From Luteibacter sp. dw_328 (GTDB lineage Bacteria > Pseudomonadota > Gammaproteobacteria > Xanthomonadales > Rhodanobacteraceae): 64,000 nt of DNA. Within the stretch, counting starts at the first letter, position 1. Every line of letters begins with the position of its first letter. The DNA is taken from contig NZ_JAAVUW010000008.1 in NCBI RefSeq assembly GCF_018449605.1, forward strand, positions 62,001-126,000, in the 5' to 3' direction. The translations under genes and the position numbers were made by a program. The notes beneath the pieces are model-generated. The model was given only the letters and a program-made list of their open reading frames with translations. It had not been told where the DNA came from and made no database searches. Below are positions 46,285 through 58,346 of the stretch, piece by piece.

Positions 46285-48159
46285 ATGTCCCTTATCCAAC
46301 TCCTCAATGTCGACTACAGCGTCGGCGGCCCGCTCCTGCTCGAACAGGTCAATCTTTCCCTCGATGCCGGCGAGCGTGTCTGCATCGTCGGGCGCAACGG
46401 CGCCGGAAAGTCCACCCTGCTCAAGCTGATCGCCGGCGAAATCCATGCCGACGACGGCGAGATCCGCCTGCAAGGCGGCACCCGCATCGCCCGCCTGACC
46501 CAGGAAGTGCCGCAGGACACCACGGGCAGCGTGTTCGACGTCGTGGCCGATGGCCTGGGCGAGTTGGGTCATCTGCTCGCCCGCTACCATCACGCGCTCG
46601 AAGCGGGCGACATGGACGCGCTGGGCGAAGTCCAGACGAAGATCGAGACGCTGAACGCCTGGGACCTCGAGTCGCGCGTAGAGCAGGTGATCGAGCGGCT
46701 GGAACTACCCGCCGATACCGATTTCGCCGACCTCTCCGGTGGTATGAAACGGCGCGTGCTACTGGGTCAGGCACTCGTGCGGGACCCCAACCTGCTCCTG
46801 CTCGATGAGCCGACCAACCACCTCGACATCGAGGCGATCGCCTGGCTCGAAACCTTCCTGAAGAACTTCAGCGGCAGCATCGTCTTCATCACCCATGACC
46901 GCAGCTTCCTGCGTTCACTGGCCACGCGCATCGTCGAGATCGACCGCGGCAACGTGACCAGCTGGCCGGGCGACTACGACAACTACCTGCGCCGCCGCGA
47001 AGAGCGCCTGCATGCGGAAGCCCAGGCCGTCGCGCACTTCGATCGCAAGCTGGCCCAGGAAGAAGTCTGGATCCGCCAGGGCATCAAGGCACGACGGACC
47101 CGTAACGAAGGCCGCGTGCGCGCGCTGAAGGCGCTGCGCAACGAGCGCGCCGAGCGTCGTGAGCAGTCGGGTACGGCCAAGATCACGCTCGCGGTTGCGC
47201 AGGCGGGTGGACGCAAGGTGGTCGACGCCAAGCACATCACCCAGGCCTACGGCGGCCGCACGCTGCTGGGCGATATTTCGACCACCATCATGCGCGGCGA
47301 CCGCGTTGGCATCATGGGACCGAACGGCGCGGGCAAGTCCACGCTACTGAAGATCCTGCTTGCCGAGCTCAAACCTCAGCAGGGTGAAGTGACGCTCGGT
47401 ACGGGCCTGCAGATCGCCTACTTCGACCAGCACCGCTCCACCCTCGACGACACCCTGAACGCGCTGGACAACGTGGCCGAAGGCCGCGAGTACATCGAGC
47501 TCAACGGCCAGCGCAAGCACATCATCGGCTACCTGCAGGACTTCCTGTTCTCGCCGGAACGTGCGCGCGCGCCGATCACCCGTCTCTCCGGTGGCGAGCG
47601 CAACCGCCTGCTGCTGGCCAAGCTGTTCGCCCAGCCGTCCAACCTGCTGGTGATGGATGAGCCGACCAACGACCTCGACGTGGAAACGCTGGAACTGCTC
47701 GAGGAGCTGCTCGGCGATTACACCGGCACGCTTCTGCTCGTGTCCCATGACCGCGACTTCATCGACAACGTGGTGACCAGCACCCTGGTGCTCGAGGGCG
47801 ATGGCCAGGTCGGCGAGTACATCGGCGGCTACACCGAGTGGTTGCGCCAGAAGCCGATCATCGCCGCGGCGCGCGCATCGAATGCGAAGTCGGCACCGGC
47901 GCCCGCGCCGACACCGGCACCCGTGGTTGCCACCGCTCCGAAGAAGAAGCTGTCGTTCAAGGAACAGCGCGAGCTGGATCTCCTGCCGGCGAAGCTGGAG
48001 CAACTCGAGGCCGAAATCGCGAAACGCACGGCGGCGATGAACGATCCGAAGTATTTCCAGCAGGATGCCGCGGCGATCACTCGCGGCAACGAGGAACTGG
48101 CGAAGGTTCAGGCCGAGCTGGATACCGCTTTCGCGCGGTGGGAAGAGCTGGAAGGTTGA
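46285..48159 (+). CDS. uup: ABC-F ATPase Uup
   Basis: 624 aa with two ABC domains, each with Walker A (GRNGAGKST and GPNGAGKST), signature (LSGGMKRRVLLGQAL and LSGGERNRLLLAKLF) and Walker B (LLLDEPTNHLDIEAI and LVMDEPTNDLDVETL). The P-site tRNA interaction linker lies between the domains. An Ala/Pro-rich hinge leads to a C-terminal coiled coil (about 550-624), which is specific to Uup and binds DNA in E. coli. ABC-F proteins act on ribosomes. Confidence 0.93.
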   Translation: MSLIQLLNVDYSVGGPLLLEQVNLSLDAGERVCIVGRNGAGKSTLLKLIAGEIHADDGEIRLQGGTRIARLTQEVPQDTTGSVFDVVADGLGELGHLLARYHHALEAGDMDALGEVQTKIETLNAWDLESRVEQVIERLELPADTDFADLSGGMKRRVLLGQALVRDPNLLLLDEPTNHLDIEAIAWLETFLKNFSGSIVFITHDRSFLRSLATRIVEIDRGNVTSWPGDYDNYLRRREERLHAEAQAVAHFDRKLAQEEVWIRQGIKARRTRNEGRVRALKALRNERAERREQSGTAKITLAVAQAGGRKVVDAKHITQAYGGRTLLGDISTTIMRGDRVGIMGPNGAGKSTLLKILLAELKPQQGEVTLGTGLQIAYFDQHRSTLDDTLNALDNVAEGREYIELNGQRKHIIGYLQDFLFSPERARAPITRLSGGERNRLLLAKLFAQPSNLLVMDEPTNDLDVETLELLEELLGDYTGTLLLVSHDRDFIDNVVTSTLVLEGDGQVGEYIGGYTEWLRQKPIIAAARASNAKSAPAPAPTPAPVVATAPKKKLSFKEQRELDLLPAKLEQLEAEIAKRTAAMNDPKYFQQDAAAITRGNEELAKVQAELDTAFARWEELEG

Positions 48160-48180
48160 TCGCGCAACACGCGTGATCGC

Positions 48181-48267
48181 GAGCACCCTTCGCCGCTGAA
48201 GCGGCTCCTACCGAGCAGGTCGCAGTATCCCGCTCGGTGGGGGCCGATTCATCGGCGATGCTCCTAC
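48181..48267. repeat. Two REP units in outward-facing order
   Basis: CGCCGCTGAAGCGGCTCCTA (48191-48210) with the compensated palindrome, then GGGGGCCGATTCATCGGCGA (about 48239-48258) followed by TGCTCCTAC. Between convergent uup and the chemoreceptor. Confidence 0.75.
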
Positions 48268-48284
48268 TCGGCGGTGCTCCTCCG

Positions 48285-50267
48285 TTACAACCGAAACACT
48301 TCCACCACCCGCGCCAACTCACCCGCCTGATCCTCCAGGCTCTTCGCCGCGGCAGCGGCCTCCTCCACCAGCGCGGAGTTCTGCTGGGTCGAATCGTCCA
48401 TGCGCGAGACGGCGTGGTTGATTCGGCCGATCTGTTCGGACTGATCGTTCGTCGCCCGGCTGATGCTGCCCATCAGGTCGGCCACGTCACGAATACGGCC
48501 GAGCACCGTCGTCATGTTGCGGCCCGCTTCGGTGACCAGGCCGTGGCCGGCGTCAACCTGCTCGACCGATTCGGTGATCAGCGATTCAATCTCCTTCGCC
48601 GCCGTCGCACTGCGCTGGGCGAGGTTGCGTACCTCCTCCGCTACGACGGCGAAGCCCCTGCCCTGCTCGCCGGCGCGAGCGGCCTCGACAGCCGCATTCA
48701 ACGCCAGGATGTTGGTCTGGAAGGCGATCCCGTTGATGATGCCAATGACGTCCGCGATACGCTGGGCGGAGGCCTGGATGCCGTTCATCGCCTCCACCGC
48801 CCCCTGCATCGCTCCCGCCTCCTGCTGTACGGCGACGCTGGCATGTTCGGCCAGCGTACTGGCGCGCGCCGCATTGCCGGCGTTGTCACGCACGGTACGC
48901 GTCAACTCGTCGAGGCTCGACGCCGTCATCTGCAACTCGTGCGCCTGGGTTTCGGTGCGCGTGGACAGATCGGCGTTACCCGCCGCGATTTCCGACGTGC
49001 TTCCCGCCATACTCGCCGCCGCCTTGCGCACGGAGCGGGCGATGTCGCCGAGTCCGTCGCCGATGCCGTCGATGGAACGCATCAACTGACCGATTTCGTC
49101 GCCACGCGTGGTCTCCAGGCGTGCCGTAAGGTCACCCTCGGCAAGCCGCCTGGCCGCTTCGACCGCGTGCGACAGCGGCCGGGTGATACGCGCACGGATC
49201 GCGATGAAGAGCAGCAGGCAAAGCACGGCGACCATGCCGATAGCGGTACCGATCGCAACCATGCGCAGATGTCGCACCGGCCCATACAGTTCGTCCATGT
49301 CAACGGTGCCGGCGACCAGCCAGCTCCAGGCCGGATCGGTGGCATAGACGGCAAGACGATCCACCGTATGGCCGTCCGCGCTGGCGCTGTAACGCAATTC
49401 GCCCTGCTTGCCTGACAGCATGCGGCCGAACACCGGCTGACCGTCCACATCCATCACTTTCAGCGCCGCACCGTCGATCCGGGCGGCGGCATCCTTCATC
49501 ATCGGATCCACGATGAACGTGCCGTAGCGCTTGCCGGCGCTGGCATCGATAACCGAGTAATAGCCGCTTTGGCCGATGTGGATCGAGGCGATCTCCTGGG
49601 AAAGATTGGCCATCTCACTGGTGATCTCGACACCAACGAACCAGGCGCCGATCACGTTGCCGGACGCGTCGTGGATCGGCTCGTAACGCGTGATATACGG
49701 GCGATCGAACAGGACCGCGGGGCCACCGTACGATTTATTGGACAGCAACTGCGGGAAGGCCGGGTGGGCGTGGTCGATCGACGTACCGACTGCGCGTGAG
49801 CCGTCTTCCTTCTTGAGCGACGTACTGACCCGAATGAAGTCCGGCCCGTCGCGGACGAACAGGGTCGCGACCACATGCGCCCGCGACGAGAACTCGTCCA
49901 CTTGGCCGAACTCGCCGTTGAGCACCTTGCCGTCATGCAACAGGGTAGGCACGGTATGCCCGCCCATCGTCACGCGGTGCTTGTCATCCACCGAGAACGT
50001 GCCCGGGTAATAGCTCTCGAACAGGCCGAGGAAGCGATCCGATTCGGCGAGCAACGCACCGCTGAAGGTGTTTACCGTCGCGATGATGGCCCGGTTGCCC
50101 CGCGCGAGGTCGTCACGTGCGCGCGTCTCCAGCTCCCGCGAGACCATGGTGGTCACCACGATCGTGAGTGCCGCGACACCCAGGGCCACGATGCCGACGA
50201 CGAGCAGCGTCAGGCGGGCGCCCACGCTCATGCTGCGCGCAAAGGCGCGACTACCGATCCTGTTCAT
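48285..50267 (-). CDS. Methyl-accepting chemotaxis protein with periplasmic Cache domain
   Basis: 660 aa from ATG 50267 behind AAAGG (an ATG at 50288 would add seven residues). TM1 ([20 protein letters not shown]), a large periplasmic Cache-type sensor (about 40-300, with [31 protein letters not shown]), TM2 ([20 protein letters not shown]), HAMP, then the signalling coil with the conserved tip [20 protein letters not shown]. No C-terminal CheR/CheB pentapeptide. Ligand unknown; the Cache_3-Cache_2 type often binds organic acids. Confidence 0.93.
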   Translation of the reverse strand: MNRIGSRAFARSMSVGARLTLLVVGIVALGVAALTIVVTTMVSRELETRARDDLARGNRAIIATVNTFSGALLAESDRFLGLFESYYPGTFSVDDKHRVTMGGHTVPTLLHDGKVLNGEFGQVDEFSSRAHVVATLFVRDGPDFIRVSTSLKKEDGSRAVGTSIDHAHPAFPQLLSNKSYGGPAVLFDRPYITRYEPIHDASGNVIGAWFVGVEITSEMANLSQEIASIHIGQSGYYSVIDASAGKRYGTFIVDPMMKDAAARIDGAALKVMDVDGQPVFGRMLSGKQGELRYSASADGHTVDRLAVYATDPAWSWLVAGTVDMDELYGPVRHLRMVAIGTAIGMVAVLCLLLFIAIRARITRPLSHAVEAARRLAEGDLTARLETTRGDEIGQLMRSIDGIGDGLGDIARSVRKAAASMAGSTSEIAAGNADLSTRTETQAHELQMTASSLDELTRTVRDNAGNAARASTLAEHASVAVQQEAGAMQGAVEAMNGIQASAQRIADVIGIINGIAFQTNILALNAAVEAARAGEQGRGFAVVAEEVRNLAQRSATAAKEIESLITESVEQVDAGHGLVTEAGRNMTTVLGRIRDVADLMGSISRATNDQSEQIGRINHAVSRMDDSTQQNSALVEEAAAAAKSLEDQAGELARVVEVFRL

Positions 50268-50375
50268 ATGAAGCCTTTGCGAAGTCATCGGGCATCCCTT
50301 GCGGACACCCTTACACCGGCGTTGTCGGCAGACTTCCGGCGGACTTTAGGCCTTGGCGCGCATTCTCCCGGGCTG

Positions 50376-50439
50376 GTGAGACGGCGAAAACCGCCGTCTC
50401 ACCGATTTGTCTGGCAAATCGTTCTTGTCTGGCAAATCG
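50376..50439 (-). promoter_or_regulatory. Hairpin and 15-bp direct repeats downstream of ppc
   Basis: TTGTCTGGCAAATCG occurs twice (50407-50421, 50425-50439) just after the ppc stop; with preceding bases the first copy also forms CGATTTG/CAAATCG. Next is an 11-bp stem GTGAGACGGCG/CGCCGTCTCAC (50376-50402). No T-run follows, so it is at best a weak terminator or a 3' mRNA stabiliser. Confidence 0.5.
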
Positions 50440-50440
50440 C

Positions 50441-53164
50441 TCAGCCGGTGTTCTGCAGACCCTGGGACACCCCATTGACGCAGGCCACCAGCGCGTTGAG
50501 CAGGGCATCGTCCTTGCCGCCCGTGGCGCGCCAGCGCCTGAGCAGGTCGACCTGGAGAAGGCTCATGGGGTCCACGTAGGGATTGCGCAGGCGGATCGAC
50601 GTGGCCAGGCGCGGATCGCCTGCAAGCAATTCGTCGGCACCCTTGAGCTTGAGGACCCAGGCCACCGTTCTTTCAAACTCCGCGCGGATCATCGGAAAGA
50701 AGCGCTCGTGCAGGGGGCCGGCAAGTCGGGAGAAGGCTTCGGCAATGTCGATGTCTGCCTTGGCCAGCACCATTTCCACGTCGTCCAGCATGGTCGAGAC
50801 GAAGGGCCACTCGCGTGCCATGTTCACGAGATGCTCTTCCCCGCACTCCTTCGCCACGACATCCAGAGCACTGCCCAGGCCGTACCACCCGGTGAGCACG
50901 GCGCGGCACTGTGTCCAGGAGAATACCCACGGAATGGCGCGCAGATCTTCGACGCCCTTCATGCTGCGACGGCGCGCGGGACGCGAGCCGAGCGTCATGC
51001 GCTCGATCACGTCGATGGGGGTGGCGCCACGGAAATAATCGACGAAGCCTTCGGTATCGACGAAGGCGCGATACGCCTTGCGGCTTTCCGCCGAGAGCTT
51101 CGCCATGGTGTCCTTCCAGCCCGGCTCGCGTACTTCCACGTCGCGCGGGCGCAGCGAGGCGCGCATCACCGCGCCCAGCGTCTGCTCGAGGTTGCGCACG
51201 GCCAGCGCGCGAATACCGTATTTGCGATGAATCACCTCGCCCTGCTCGGTGACGCGCAGCACGCCGCCGACGGAACCCCGCGGCGAGGCCATCAGGGCCG
51301 GCGTGATGCGTGAACCGCCACGGCTGGCCGAGCCGCCGCGACCATGAAAGAAGGCCACACGGATGCCGGCCTTCTCCGCTACCTCGAGCAGATCGACCTG
51401 GGCGCGCTGCAGGCTCCACTTCGACGCCAGCGTGCCCCCGTCCTTACCGCTGTCCGAGTAGCCGAGCATCACCCACTGGCGATCGCCGCGGGCCTTCAGG
51501 TGCTCGCGATAGACCGGGTCGTCGAGCAGGGCCTGCAGGGTTTCCGCACCGCCGGCGAGATCGTCGATAGTCTCGAACAAGGGCGCGACGTCGAGCGGCA
51601 CGCGTCCGTCTTCGACCAGTCCGCCGCGCCGCGCCAGTGCCAGCACGGCGAGCACGTCCGCCGCGCTTTCGGCCATGCTGATGATGTACAGGCCTGTAGC
51701 CTCCTGGCCGTAACGCTTGCGCGAATCCGCCAGGGTGGCGAATACATCGCGCAGCATCGTCGCGGCCTCGTTGCCATCGCCGGCGACGAAACTGCGCTCG
51801 CCGGCGGCGTAGGGACGCAGCATCTTTACCCGGGTGGGCGTGTCGTGGTTCGCGAACTCCGCGTCGTCGAGCAGTGCGGACAGCGCTTCGTCATGCACAC
51901 GCGCATCCTGGCGTACGTCCAGACGAGCCAGGTGGAAGCCAAACGTACGCGCGCGCCAGAGGAGGCGCCCGACAGCGTAGGCACCGGCATGCTTGCCGCC
52001 GTGCGCGACAAGGCTCTTCTGGATCAGCGCGATGTCGTCGATGAACTGGTCTGCCGAGGCATAGGCCGCGGGCTCTTCATGCAGCGTCGCTTCGAGGCGT
52101 GCGGCGACGAACTTCAGGAAGCTTCGGTACGGCATATCCGCATGGCGCGGACGGATAGCCGCCGCGGCGGCGGGGAGTTCGTCGTGGTAGCGCTCCAGCC
52201 GGCGAACGAGCTGGTCGTCGAGCGCCACGCGGTCGTCGGTCTGGCTGAGCAGCCGACCCAGTTCGCCGGCGTCGTCAAGGTAACGCTCCAGCACCAGGGA
52301 ACGCTGCGCACCGAGCGTTGCCGCGATGGTCTCGGCATTGACGTTCGGATTACCGTCCATGTCACCGCCGACCCAGGTGGCGAAACGCAGCAGACGCGGA
52401 AGGGTCACGCCTTCACCGTAGGTCTCCGCGATGGCCTGCTCCAGCGCTTCGTAAAGCGCCGGCAGCACACGGTAGATCGGTCGGGCGATATAGAAGCCCA
52501 CATGATCGAACTCATCCTGCACGCTCGGCCGTACCGGCGAGGCCTCCGCCGTCTGCCAGCCGGCGGACAGCGCCATCAGGATGCGTGCGTCGTCGTCGCG
52601 AAGCTCCTGCGGCGTACGCGTCGGGTCGAACTCGTCGACCAACGCGCGCACGATCTCCTGCTCCTTTTCCAGCAGCGAGCGGCGGACGGCCTCGGTGGGA
52701 TGCGCGGTGAAGACCGGCTCGACATCCAGGCGGCCGAGCAGCGCGGTGAGCTCCTGGCGACTGACCCCGTCCTTCTTGAGTCGGGTCAGCACGGCGGCCA
52801 GTGACTCCGGCTGGGGCGCGCCGCCTTCCCGTTGGTAGTCGCGACGACGGCGAATGCGATGAACGCGCTCGGCCGTGTTCACCGCCTGGAAGTAGGTGGC
52901 AAAGGCGCGGGCCAGCGATTCGGCGTCGGCCGCCTCCAGGCCGGTCAGCGGCTCGGCAAGGGCATCCACGGCGGCGCCACTGCGCCGGCGGTGGATGGCC
53001 GTCGTCCTTACATGTTCCACGCGCTCGTAGAAGGCCTGGCCGCCCTGCTCGGCGAGCATCTGGCCAACCAGGGTACCGAGGCGGCGCACGTCCTCGCGTA
53101 GGGGGCCGTCGTGGGGCAGGAATTCGGGATCGCGTGCGGCTTCCATCGGGCGCTCTGCAGTCAT
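50441..53164 (-). CDS. ppc: Phosphoenolpyruvate carboxylase
   Basis: 907 aa from ATG 53164 ([20 protein letters not shown]). It refills oxaloacetate from PEP and bicarbonate. Catalytic motifs [13 protein letters not shown] (His), [29 protein letters not shown] and [14 protein letters not shown]; the C-terminus ends in the invariant QNTG. Monocistronic, divergent from ahcY. Confidence 0.97.
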   Translation of the reverse strand: MTAERPMEAARDPEFLPHDGPLREDVRRLGTLVGQMLAEQGGQAFYERVEHVRTTAIHRRRSGAAVDALAEPLTGLEAADAESLARAFATYFQAVNTAERVHRIRRRRDYQREGGAPQPESLAAVLTRLKKDGVSRQELTALLGRLDVEPVFTAHPTEAVRRSLLEKEQEIVRALVDEFDPTRTPQELRDDDARILMALSAGWQTAEASPVRPSVQDEFDHVGFYIARPIYRVLPALYEALEQAIAETYGEGVTLPRLLRFATWVGGDMDGNPNVNAETIAATLGAQRSLVLERYLDDAGELGRLLSQTDDRVALDDQLVRRLERYHDELPAAAAAIRPRHADMPYRSFLKFVAARLEATLHEEPAAYASADQFIDDIALIQKSLVAHGGKHAGAYAVGRLLWRARTFGFHLARLDVRQDARVHDEALSALLDDAEFANHDTPTRVKMLRPYAAGERSFVAGDGNEAATMLRDVFATLADSRKRYGQEATGLYIISMAESAADVLAVLALARRGGLVEDGRVPLDVAPLFETIDDLAGGAETLQALLDDPVYREHLKARGDRQWVMLGYSDSGKDGGTLASKWSLQRAQVDLLEVAEKAGIRVAFFHGRGGSASRGGSRITPALMASPRGSVGGVLRVTEQGEVIHRKYGIRALAVRNLEQTLGAVMRASLRPRDVEVREPGWKDTMAKLSAESRKAYRAFVDTEGFVDYFRGATPIDVIERMTLGSRPARRRSMKGVEDLRAIPWVFSWTQCRAVLTGWYGLGSALDVVAKECGEEHLVNMAREWPFVSTMLDDVEMVLAKADIDIAEAFSRLAGPLHERFFPMIRAEFERTVAWVLKLKGADELLAGDPRLATSIRLRNPYVDPMSLLQVDLLRRWRATGGKDDALLNALVACVNGVSQGLQNTG

Positions 53165-53220
53165 CGGAACCCCGAGAGTACCTAAAAAAGTGTGTTCATC
53201 CCTGCATCCGGATTCCGCGA

Positions 53221-53226
53221 TACAAT
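53221..53226 (+). promoter_or_regulatory. Candidate ahcY promoter -10
   Basis: TACAAT lies about 14 bp before the predicted 5' edge of the SAH riboswitch. No clear -35 is present. Confidence 0.4.
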
Positions 53227-53239
53227 GGGAGACCGTTTT

Positions 53240-53318
53240 GCCCGCCGAGGGGCGCTGCGACCATGGGGTCCCCCATAGGCCAGGCTCGGCGCGGCCTCCT
53301 GTACAACGGCGCCCCCGT
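53240..53318 (+). ncRNA. S-adenosylhomocysteine (SAH) riboswitch
   Basis: The core CCGAGGGGCGCTGCGACC, then CCAGGCTCGG, matches the SAH riboswitch consensus. Pairings: GCCGAG (53244-53249) with CTCGGC (53285-53290); GACC/GGTC (53259-53270); and GGGGCGC (53249-53255) with GCGCCCC (53309-53315), the pseudoknot-forming element. SAH binding turns on ahcY. The ribosome site TCGGAG (53325-53330) lies just behind. Confidence 0.9.
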
Positions 53319-53339
53319 AACCAATCGGAGCTACGCCCC

Positions 53340-54770
<1,431 letters not shown>

Positions 54771-54793
54771 TCGATCGCTTCATTGCGATATCG

Positions 54794-54820
54794 AAGGCGC
54801 CCCTCGGGGCGCCTTTTTTT
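54794..54820 (+). terminator. Rho-independent terminator of ahcY
   Basis: Stem AAGGCGCCCC/GGGGCGCCTT followed by a T-run to 54820, 23 bp after the ahcY stop. Confidence 0.92.
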
Positions 54821-54832
54821 GTCCGGGCTGTC

Positions 54833-54912
54833 GTAGGAGCCGATTCATCGGCGAATGGGTGCTCGCGACGACCTGGCCGCTGCCGCGGGATCGCCGATGA
54901 ATCAGCTCCTAC
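54833..54912. repeat. REPIN: two inverted GTAG-type REP units
   Basis: Left arm GTAGGAGCCGATTCATCGGC, right arm ATCGCCGATGAATCAGCTCC followed by TAC. The centre GGGTGCTCGCGACGACCTGG is closely related to the one at 9588-9669 read on the other strand. Between ahcY and metF. Confidence 0.82.
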
Positions 54913-54957
54913 AGGGGCCACGCAAGTCGGCCGGGGGCCAGTCGATACCGAATAGCC

Positions 54958-54988
54958 ATCTTTCCATCTGGATGGAAAGATATATACT
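54958..54988 (+). promoter_or_regulatory. Perfect inverted repeat and -10 before metF
   Basis: ATCTTTCCATC-TG-GATGGAAAGAT (54958-54981) is a perfect 11-bp inverted repeat. TATACT (54983-54988) directly follows as -10, so the repeat covers the -35/spacer region, a good repressor position. The stretch GATATATAC also occurs before metK (32945-32953). Confidence 0.6.
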
Positions 54989-55015
54989 CAGGTCATCGTA
55001 CCGGGAACCGCACCC

Positions 55016-55846
55016 ATGCCCGCCATCAGCTTCGAGTTTTTCCCGCCCAAGACCGACGAGCAGCGCGCCCAGCTCGACGCGGCCGTCGCCCGTCTCAAAC
55101 CGCATGCGCCCGACTACGTCTCGGTCACCTTCGGTGCCGGGGGCTCGACCCTGAGCTATACGGACGAGACGGTGAAGCGCCTGCGCGTCGAGCATGGCCT
55201 GTCGGTGGCACCACACCTGTCCTGCATGGGTGGCACCCGCGCCGAGATCGCCGCCCTGCTCGACCTCTACAAAGCCACCGATTGCCGCCGCATCGTCGCG
55301 CTGCGTGGCGACCTGCCCTCGGGCATGGCGTCCCCCGGTGACTTCCGCTACGCGGCAGAGCTCGTCGCCTTCATCCGCGAGCACAGCGGCAACCACTTCC
55401 ACATCGAAGTGGCCGCCTACCCGGAAACGCATCCCCAGGCCGAAAACGCCCTCCACGACTTGCACCACTTCAAGGCAAAGGTCGACGCGGGTGCCGACGG
55501 TGCCATCACCCAGTACTTCTTCAATGCCGACGCCTATTTCCGCTTTATCGATGACGTGACGAAGCTGGGCGTGAAGGTCCCGATCGTGCCGGGCATCATG
55601 CCGATCGCAAACTTCAGCCAGCTGCGCCGTTTCTCCGAGCAATGCGGCGCGGAAATTCCGCGCTGGATCGTCAAGCGCATGCAGGCCCATGGCGACGACG
55701 CAGCCGCCGTACGCGACCTCGGTGCCGACGTGGTGGCCGAACTCTGCCAGCGCCTGCTCGACGGCGGCGCGCCCGGCCTGCACTTCTATACGATCAACCG
55801 GGCCAAGGCGACGATCAGCGTGCTGGAGCGACTCGCCGCGCGCTAA
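55016..55846 (+). CDS. metF: Methylenetetrahydrofolate reductase
   Basis: 276 aa FAD TIM-barrel enzyme that makes 5-methyl-THF for MetE/MetH. Motifs: SFEFFPPKTDEQR at the N-terminus, VSVTFGAGGST, ALRGDLPSGM, the catalytic region AAYPETHPQA, ITQYFFNADAYFRF and PGIMPIANFSQL. With metE, metK and ahcY it completes the methionine cycle in this window apart from MetH. Confidence 0.97.
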   Translation: MPAISFEFFPPKTDEQRAQLDAAVARLKPHAPDYVSVTFGAGGSTLSYTDETVKRLRVEHGLSVAPHLSCMGGTRAEIAALLDLYKATDCRRIVALRGDLPSGMASPGDFRYAAELVAFIREHSGNHFHIEVAAYPETHPQAENALHDLHHFKAKVDAGADGAITQYFFNADAYFRFIDDVTKLGVKVPIVPGIMPIANFSQLRRFSEQCGAEIPRWIVKRMQAHGDDAAAVRDLGADVVAELCQRLLDGGAPGLHFYTINRAKATISVLERLAAR

Positions 55847-55919
55847 ACGTGCGCACCGTCACTCTCCGCTGAAGCGCGTACGCGGATGATGGCGCACCAT
55901 CGCCACGCGTGCCGCCCTC

Positions 55920-56426
55920 GTGAAACGTGTCCTCGTCCTGCTGTTGCTCCTGATCGCCCTGCCTGCCGCCGCGCAGACGACGATCCACCGCTGCGTCGGC
56001 ACGGACGGCCGCCCCGTGTTCTCCGACCAGCAGTGCACGAGCATCGGCGCGACATCCATCATGCCGCCGCCGGTTCCGGCAGCCAGCTCCAGCGCCGCCG
56101 ACGCGCCTGCCGGACCCAGCACCGGCCTCCTGTGTGCGAAAGACGTAGCCGGTCTACGCGAGGGCATCGCCCAGGCCTTCGCCAACCGCGATGCCAACCG
56201 CATCGGCGGGCTGATCCTGTGGAACGGCTACGGAAGCGGTGGCGCGGTAGAGAACATCCGAAACATGGAGGCGCTGGTCCACCAGCCCCTGTTGGCGGTG
56301 GAGGGCAATGAAGCCGGGGGGCTCGACGCCGTGACCTCGCGGCCCGGCAACGACGCCGCCACCCGCCGCGCCCATTTCAGCGTGGTGCGAGACTCCGGCT
56401 GCCTCTGGCTGCGCCCGCCGGCCTGA
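55920..56426 (+). CDS. DUF4124-type exported protein
   Basis: 168 aa from GTG 55920. A signal peptide (VLVLLLLLIALPAAAQ) is followed by the short DUF4124 motif IHRCVGTDGRPVFSDQQC with its two cysteines, a Pro/Ala/Ser linker and a C-terminal domain of about 90 residues with a further Cys pair. The ribosome site is poor. Function unknown. Confidence 0.75.
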   Translation: MKRVLVLLLLLIALPAAAQTTIHRCVGTDGRPVFSDQQCTSIGATSIMPPPVPAASSSAADAPAGPSTGLLCAKDVAGLREGIAQAFANRDANRIGGLILWNGYGSGGAVENIRNMEALVHQPLLAVEGNEAGGLDAVTSRPGNDAATRRAHFSVVRDSGCLWLRPPA

Positions 56427-56479
56427 GCCTGGTGGCGCCCGTTGACGCGTCGCGCCATGGCCTCGCTGGCGCCGCGCGT

Positions 56480-56485
56480 TATCAT
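56480..56485 (+). promoter_or_regulatory. Candidate ilvE promoter -10
   Basis: TATCAT, 25 bp before the ilvE ATG, leaves room for a short leader containing GGAG. No convincing -35. Confidence 0.35.
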
Positions 56486-56510
56486 GGGCGGTCCCCTGGA
56501 GAGCGAACCC

Positions 56511-57425
56511 ATGCAGAACTACCCCGATTGGATCTGGCAGAACGGGCAGATCAAGCCCTGGCGCGATGCCACCGTTCACGTCATGGCGCATGCGCTGCAC
56601 TACGGATCCTCGGTGTTCGAGGGCATCCGCAGCTATGAGACACCGGACGGCGCGGCCATCTTCCGCCTCACCGACCACCTCAAGCGCCTGTACATGTCGG
56701 CCAAGATCTACGACATCGAGATCCCCTACTCGATCGACGAGCTCGCCGCGGCGTGCCGCGACGTAGTCAAGAAGAACGACCTCAAGGCCGCTTACCTGCG
56801 CCCCGTCGCCTTCCGCGGCCTGGGCGGTTTCGGCCTCTCGGCCGAGTGCCCCACCGACGTCGCCGTGGCTACCTGGCCCATGGGCCCCTACCTCGGTCCC
56901 GAGGCGCTGGAGAACGGCATCGACGCCTGCGTGTCCAGCTGGCAGCGCTTCGCGCCGAACACCATTCCGGCCGGTGCCAAGGCGGGCGGCAATTACCTTT
57001 CAGGCCAGCTGATCGCGCGTGAAGCGCGTCGTCTCGGCTTCGGCGAAGGCATCGCACTGGCCTCGACCGGCCTGCTCAGCGAAGGCGCCGGCGAGAACCT
57101 GTTCCTCGTGTTCGAAGGTGTGCTGCATACACCGCCGGCGAGCGCGTCGATCCTCACCGGTATTACCCGCCACACGCTCATGACCCTCGCCCGCGAGGAC
57201 GGCATCGAGGTGGTCGAGCGCGACCTGCCGCGCGAGTACCTGTATCTCGCCGATGAAATCCTGATGTGCGGCACGGCGGCGGAAGTCACCCCGATCCGCG
57301 CGGTCGACGGCAAACAGATCGGAAACGGCAAGGGCGGCCAGATCACCCGTCGCCTGCAGGAGCTTTACTTCGGCCTGTTCAGCGGAAAGACCGCCGACCG
57401 CTGGGGCTGGCTCGAGGCACTCTAA
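56511..57425 (+). CDS. ilvE: Branched-chain amino acid aminotransferase
   Basis: 304 aa class IV PLP transaminase from ATG 56511 (MQNYPDWIWQNGQIKPWRDA) with GGAGAG upstream. Motifs: HALHYGSSVFEGIRSYET, LRPVAFRGLGG, the PLP lysine in IPAGAKAGGNYLSGQLIARE, and LSEGAGENLFLVFEGVL plus CGTAAEVTPIRAVDG. Last step of Val, Leu and Ile synthesis. Confidence 0.96.
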   Translation: MQNYPDWIWQNGQIKPWRDATVHVMAHALHYGSSVFEGIRSYETPDGAAIFRLTDHLKRLYMSAKIYDIEIPYSIDELAAACRDVVKKNDLKAAYLRPVAFRGLGGFGLSAECPTDVAVATWPMGPYLGPEALENGIDACVSSWQRFAPNTIPAGAKAGGNYLSGQLIAREARRLGFGEGIALASTGLLSEGAGENLFLVFEGVLHTPPASASILTGITRHTLMTLAREDGIEVVERDLPREYLYLADEILMCGTAAEVTPIRAVDGKQIGNGKGGQITRRLQELYFGLFSGKTADRWGWLEAL

Positions 57426-57512
57426 GCCCCCTCCTCCGTAGCGCACGGACGCGCTACGATGCCCCCGCCAGGGAACGAGCCAACAGGACTGGCTAATCAA
57501 CAGGGGGAACAC

Positions 57513-58340
57513 ATGAAGATCCGTCATATCGCCGTTGCGGCGATCGTCATTGCGTGCCTGGTCAGTGGGTGCGCCAGTGTCAACAAGGCTGGCCGCGATG
57601 CCAGCGAACAAGCAAAGACGTTCTCGCCGATCACCGACAAGGCCGTCGTCTACATTTATCGCGACGAGATCCTTGGCTCGGCCATCAAGCTGCACGTGAG
57701 TGTCGACGGTACCGCCGTTGGCGACACCGGACCGAAGAGCTTCCTGCAACTCGCCCTGCCGCCTGGCCCGCATACCATCACCTCCAGGGGCGAAAAGATC
57801 TCGTCGCTCTCGCTGGATACACAGGCTGGCAAGACGTATTACGTTTGGCAGGAAGTGAAGATGGGCATGTGGTCCGCGAATAGCATGCTGCACCAGGTCG
57901 ACACCGACAAGGGGCAGGACGGCGTTCGCGAGTGCGCTCTACTACGCACCGACGCACCGGCGTTCCGCTTGCCGGACGACAGCACGCCGAAGGTCGCCGC
58001 ACCCGTCGCTTCCGCCCGCGCTGTTGAAGCGACTCCAGCGTCGGCTCCGGCCGAAGCAGCACCCGCTTCCATCAGCGCGCAGACCGCTGACGCGACCGCG
58101 CCCGCCGTCGGGACGGTCCAGGCAGAAGGTGGTCCAGCCTCCCTCGATCCGCGCGTGACCGTACCGATGTTCAACGCCGCACAGAACCTCGCCGCCATCC
58201 ATCAATGCGACCGCATGATTCGCGTCCGTAGCGTCGATGGAGATAACGCACGCCTGTACAGCACGTGCCCGGCCGGCGGAAGTGCGCTGGAGATCGTCTG
58301 CAATGGGGCGAACTGCCACGAAGGCGCGCCGCAGGGGTAA
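57513..58340 (+). CDS. DUF2846-type lipoprotein
   Basis: 275 aa from ATG 57513 behind AGGGGGAA. Lipobox LVSGC (lipid-modified Cys 20). The DUF2846-like part (about 45-135) has AVVYIYRDEILGSAIKLHVS, LALPPGPHTITS and TQAGKTYYVWQEV, followed by an Ala/Pro/Thr-rich linker and a Cys-containing C-terminal part (QCDRMIRVRSVDG, YSTCPAGG). Function unknown. Confidence 0.82.
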   Translation: MKIRHIAVAAIVIACLVSGCASVNKAGRDASEQAKTFSPITDKAVVYIYRDEILGSAIKLHVSVDGTAVGDTGPKSFLQLALPPGPHTITSRGEKISSLSLDTQAGKTYYVWQEVKMGMWSANSMLHQVDTDKGQDGVRECALLRTDAPAFRLPDDSTPKVAAPVASARAVEATPASAPAEAAPASISAQTADATAPAVGTVQAEGGPASLDPRVTVPMFNAAQNLAAIHQCDRMIRVRSVDGDNARLYSTCPAGGSALEIVCNGANCHEGAPQG

Positions 58341-58346
58341 GACAAA

